Part shown: positions 60,102 through 64,000 of the stretch, piece by piece
How the letters are laid out: the number at the start of each line of letters is the position of its first letter
Numbering within the stretch: position 1 is the stretch's first letter
Origin: Nymphaea colorata
Taxonomy: Eukaryota > Streptophyta > Magnoliopsida > Nymphaeales > Nymphaeaceae
Direction of reading: 5' to 3'
Assembly (NCBI RefSeq): GCF_008831285.2
Contig: NC_045144.1
Location: 20,351,716-20,415,715 of the forward strand
DNA: 64,000 bases
Notes under the pieces: generated by a model
Told to the model about the DNA's origin: nothing
The model's database searches: none
What the model saw: only the letters and a program-made list of their open reading frames with translations
Made by a program: the position numbers and the translations under genes

Positions 60102-62906
60102 ATGGACGGGTTCCACCGGGCCGCCATCCTTTTCTACTTCCTGGTTTTTTCGGTGGCCGTCGCCGTAGTTGAAAACTCTCTAGAGTCGGACAAGAATGCG
60201 CTGGTGGACTTGAAGAGGTTCCTCCTCTCCACCTGGGGAAGTACCGGTGGTGGAATGAGCATGATGTGTCACCTTGTGGTTGGGCGGCAATTACCTGCGC
60301 CGGAGGTCGAGTCACCGGGATCGACCTCTCCATCTCCAACTCCATGCCGCGCGGCGATTTCTACCCACGCTTCTCGTCGCTCACCGCCCTCTCCTCTCTC
60401 GACCTGTCTGGCAACACGCTGGGTGGGCAGATTCCGGCAGATCTCGGCGGGTTCGCCTCCCTCCGATACCTTAACCTGTCCGTTAACGTCCTCGAGGGCC
60501 CATTGAACATCACCGGACTGGTGAATCTTGAGACAATTGACGTCACCGTGAATCGGCTCTCGGGAGCCATCCCCGCAAGTTTCCCCCCGAACTGCGGTAG
60601 TCTTGTCAACGTCAATCTTTCTCCAAAGAGTGCAAGCTCCAAGTGTTGGACTTATCGGAGAACACCATATTTGGGACGATCTCGGCGGAGATCGTTAGGT
60701 GCCAGGGCTTGGTATTTTTGAATCTGTGGGGAAACAAGCTGTCGGGAAGGATTCCTGCAGAGATCGGACAGCTACAGGAGCTCGAGGTGCGGAACTTGGG
60801 AAACAACAGCTTCGACCCGGGGATCCCCGGAGCCTGGTGAACTGCTCGAATTTGACGTTTCTCGACCTAAGCCGGAACGGTTTTGTCGGCGACATTCCTA
60901 CTACGATCGGCGAGTTTCGGCAGATCCAGTCGCTATCTCTCCATGGAAACAACTTCACCGGAGGGATAGCCTCTTCTGGCATTCTAAAAATTCCAAACAT
61001 AATGCATCTAGATTTGAGCTACAATCGATTCTCCGGCAACCTTCCCCTTGAGCTCACCAGAGTCCCCACCTTAAATTTCTTGATTCTGACTGGCAACTCG
61101 TTCTCCGGCAGCATTCCACCCGACTTCGGCAATCTCACTGGCCTCCAAGCACTCGACGTCTCTTACAACCGGCTCACGGGAAGCATCCCGCGGAGATTGG
61201 GAAATTGACGTCTCTCTTGTGGTTGATGCTTGCGGAGAATTTTTTGGAGGGAGAGATCCCCCCGGAGATCGGTAACTGCAGCAGCTTGTTATGGCTAAAT
61301 CTCGCCAACAATAAGCTTTCCGTCAGATGAAGACGCTCAGCCTGATCAATCTTGGCTTCAACAAGTTCACCGGCAAACTCCCGTCTGAGATTGGTCAAAT
61401 CCCGCTGAAGGTACTAAACGTTACCAACAACAACATATCCGGCCCGATTGCCCAAGGGCTCCGGCCCGATTGCCCAAGAGCTCGGCAACCTTAGGTGACT
61501 GGAGAGTTTGGATCTCTCGTACAACAATTTCTCCGGTGAATTTCCAGTGTCCTCCTTGTCTCTCCTGAACGAATTGAGCCGCTTCAACGTTTTGTTCAAC
61601 ACACTCCTTAGTGGAAAAGTTTTGGCGACGGGGCAACTCGGTACCTTTGGCGATGATTCTTTCCTCGGCGACCCACTACTCTTTGGATCGCTCCAACACC
61701 ATTCATATGCCGGCTGACCGCCCGCCGTCGACCCACGGTAGGAGGCCGCCGATATCATGGAAGGCGAAGACAGCAATCGCCAGTCTCACTTTTCCGGTGC
61801 TCGCCATGGGACTCATCATCTGTGGGATCCTCGCTCTGATACTCTGTCACATTGACCCCACAACCGAGATGGAAGTTTTCAGGGGGAAAACGGCGGAAGA
61901 TTTGGGTGGTTCCTCGTCATCTTCGCCCATCAGGGACTACGCCAATCCAGTTAAGATCATCTGCCTAGACAAGACGGCTTTTACCTACGCAGACATTTTG
62001 ATGGCAACAGAGAACTTCTCCGAGCAAAGAATCATCGGAAGTGGAGGGTTCGGAACGGTGTACAGGGGGGGTGCTCCACGATGGAAAGGAAGTGGCCGTG
62101 AAGAAACTGCGGGGGGAGGGACCTGAGGCAGAGAAGAAGTTCCGCATGGAGATGGATGTATTGAGCGGAGGTGGCAGGGGTTGGTGCCACCCCAATCTGG
62201 TGGTGCTCTACGGTTGGTGTCTGTTCGGCGCCGTGAAGCTCCTCGTCTACGAGTTCATACCAGGGGGGGGGACGTTGGAGGAGGCGGTGGCGAACGGGCG
62301 GCTCGGCGGGTGGCGCAACCGAGTGAAGGCTGCAAAAGGGGTGGCGAGGGCGCTCGTCTACCTCCACCACGAATGCCACCCGGCGGTGGTGCACCGCGAC
62401 GTCAAGGCGAGCAACGTGCTGCTGGCCGGGCGAGGGTCACGGACTTCGGGCTCGCTCGGATGGTGGGACCAGGAGACAGCCACGTCAGCACCCATATTGC
62501 AGGCAGCGTGGGGTATGTGGCACCAGAGTACGGGCAGTCGTGGCGGGCCACCACGAGAGGTGACGTATATAGCTGCGGCGTTGTGGTGATGGAGACAGTG
62601 ACCGGCCGGACGACGGTCGGCGGGGCGGACGGCGACCCCTGCCTTGTTGACTGGGTGCGGGGGCTTCTGGCGGCGCCGCTTGGGCTGAAGTCGGCTGTGG
62701 ACCCTGCCCTGAAGCAGGAAGCCGATGCGCTTGAGCGGATGGTCAGGGTTCTCCATTTGGCATTGAGGTGTGCAGACGACACCCCGGCAAAGAGGCCGGA
62801 CATGAGGGAGGTGCTGTCAAAGCTGGTGGAGATCGAAAATGGGTCGACGTCAGCATCACCGTCGCCTACGCCGGCGCCATCGTCGCCCCCCTTCCCTTGT
62901 TCATAG
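60102..62906 (+). pseudogene. LRR receptor-like kinase related to At1g74360/NILR1, broken
   Basis: An intronless reading in three frames gives a signal peptide, leucine-rich repeats, a transmembrane helix (about 61770-61850) and a Ser/Thr kinase. The kinase keeps GSGGFGTVYRG, VAVKKL, HRDVKASNVLL, DFGLAR and APEYGQ. Similarity is to the LRR subfamily X receptor At1g74360 (about 1100 residues). Lesions seen: frame changes near 60240, 60620, 60830, 61200, 61325, 61700, 62068 and 62430; a TGA at 61496-61498; a ~23-bp tandem duplication at about 61440-61483; and two losses of LRR-region sequence. One (near 60620) removes about 60 residues. The other (near 61322) removes more than 100, including the island domain. 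Two frame changes fall in C or G runs (60826, 62065-62071), so some may be assembly errors. The missing blocks are harder to explain that way. Its upstream region is split by the retrotransposon. Confidence 0.85.
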
Positions 62907-64000
62907 CAGGCAATTGCATTTGTCCATTACACGTACATACATTCTACATCTTATTCCTCAAGAACAAATTCAATTCAATTCTAAACCAAACTAAAGGGCG
63001 AAGCTATGCTGTTTCTTGGTCAAGATCATGGCGATGAGGCTGAGTGGTGGGGACAACTCGCATGATTCTCCTTGGAAAAGTCGGTACTCGTTTGTTGGGC
63101 TCCCACGCGTTCCCACCCCGAGCAGCATTGAGGCGTCACCATCAACTCCATTGTTGTTTCACCTACTTAGGCCAAGAATGTTGATCTTCAATCCTCATTG
63201 GGTTGGTGTACATTTTTCCGTTTTGTTTTCCTAACCATTAATAAGACATGATTCGTCTTCCTAGAGAAGGAAAAGGCGGTTCCAGCCAAAATCGATGACT
63301 GGCTGAAGTGTCTGGTGATTTCTCTTTCATTTGGTATTGCAAGGTGCTGAGATTTTCTTTGATAAGCTGACAGAAAAGTTGGAACACGCAAGCAAGTGAT
63401 GGCTGTTGTTGAATATATGTATGTGTATTAGTGTATATGTATCTGCAGCTGAAGAGTTGCCATCAGTTACCCGACTGATCACTCAGCAAGTGAAATCATC
63501 TGCTACCCACTTTCAGCACGCATCATTGTTATATGCAGGAGAACGCGTGCTTCATGTCCATATTCAATAGAAAGGGTTTGGAAGTAATGTCAAGAAAGGG
63601 CTATTTCTGGCGCAGATTGGAGTTTTTATCTGTAAAATGCTTTTTGCCTTTTTGTTAGTTTTTCCAATACAGCTGCTGAGGCTGATGATAGCCATGAACC
63701 TTGACTCAAATCTGCTACCAACTAGAACAGTTTTTTTTTCCTTGAAAATTAGAGCAGTTGAAATGGTAGTTTTGCTTTTTTTTTTTTTTTTTGTCTAACT
63801 CTGTAAAAAGAGAATGAAGTGAATTCGGCAGAAAGTGGAACTAGGAACTGTTTCCGTAAGACGCACTAAAATTGCCCTTCCTTGTTCCACATGAACCATA
63901 AGCAGCAGCTTATCTTATTGTTTGATTCAGATACCAAAATTTTAGTATCATCTTCAAGGTCAAGGTGAGATGACAGGTTAATTATGAAGCTAAAGCTAGA
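62907..64000. other. 3' flank of the receptor-kinase pseudogene
   Basis: Short frames only. A poly-T run lies at about 63778-63792. I see no further gene in this stretch. Confidence 0.5.

Overview
The window is nuclear DNA of a flowering plant. Its genes have many short exons separated by AT-rich introns, mostly with GT-AG borders. It is full of (TA)n and (CT)n(TA)n microsatellites and small transposons, and it carries one piece of plastid DNA inserted in the nucleus. I cannot place the species from sequence alone. No bacterial operons, CRISPR arrays or phage modules are present.

Layout. (1) 2808-20725, minus strand: a complete 14-exon ZW10 gene (766 codons), encoding a subunit of the ER-Golgi tethering (Dsl1/RZZ-type) complex. 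Its introns hold two hAT-like elements with 8-bp target duplications, two members of a Mutator-like MITE family (a third lies at the left edge of the window) and several tandem duplications. (2) 22933-27831, plus strand: a nine-exon secreted acid lipase resembling Arabidopsis triacylglycerol lipase 2 (LIP2/MPL1). (3) 30353-40245, plus strand: a complete nine-exon gene for plastid terminal oxidase (PTOX/IMMUTANS, 353 codons). An ~80-bp duplication copies its exon-3 acceptor. (4) 40325-41213, minus strand: an ~0.9-kb fragment of the plastid gene ycf2, starting about 80 bp after the PTOX stop. (5) 42510-49411, minus strand: a second intact nine-exon LIP2-type lipase, inverted relative to the first, so that the pair brackets PTOX. 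(6) 49412-54676: gene-poor, repeat-rich DNA with MITEs, a TE with a 71-bp AGCTCGAG-type tandem array, and the LTR/primer-site junction of a degraded LTR element. (7) 54677-60051: an LTR retrotransposon with both LTRs, primer-binding site, polypurine tract and a perfect 5-bp target duplication. Its interior is mostly non-coding and carries a degenerate ~0.5-kb tandem repeat plus a Copia remnant. (8) 60102-62906, plus strand: an LRR receptor kinase related to Arabidopsis At1g74360 (NILR1), broken by many frameshifts, a stop and two internal deletions. The retrotransposon ends 50 bp before its start codon.

The genes do not form a pathway. ZW10 serves membrane traffic, the lipases act on lipids outside the cytosol, PTOX works in the plastid and the receptor kinase is dead or badly assembled. 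All exon borders were derived by hand from splice signals, reading phase and remembered homologous proteins. No alignment or transcript data were available.
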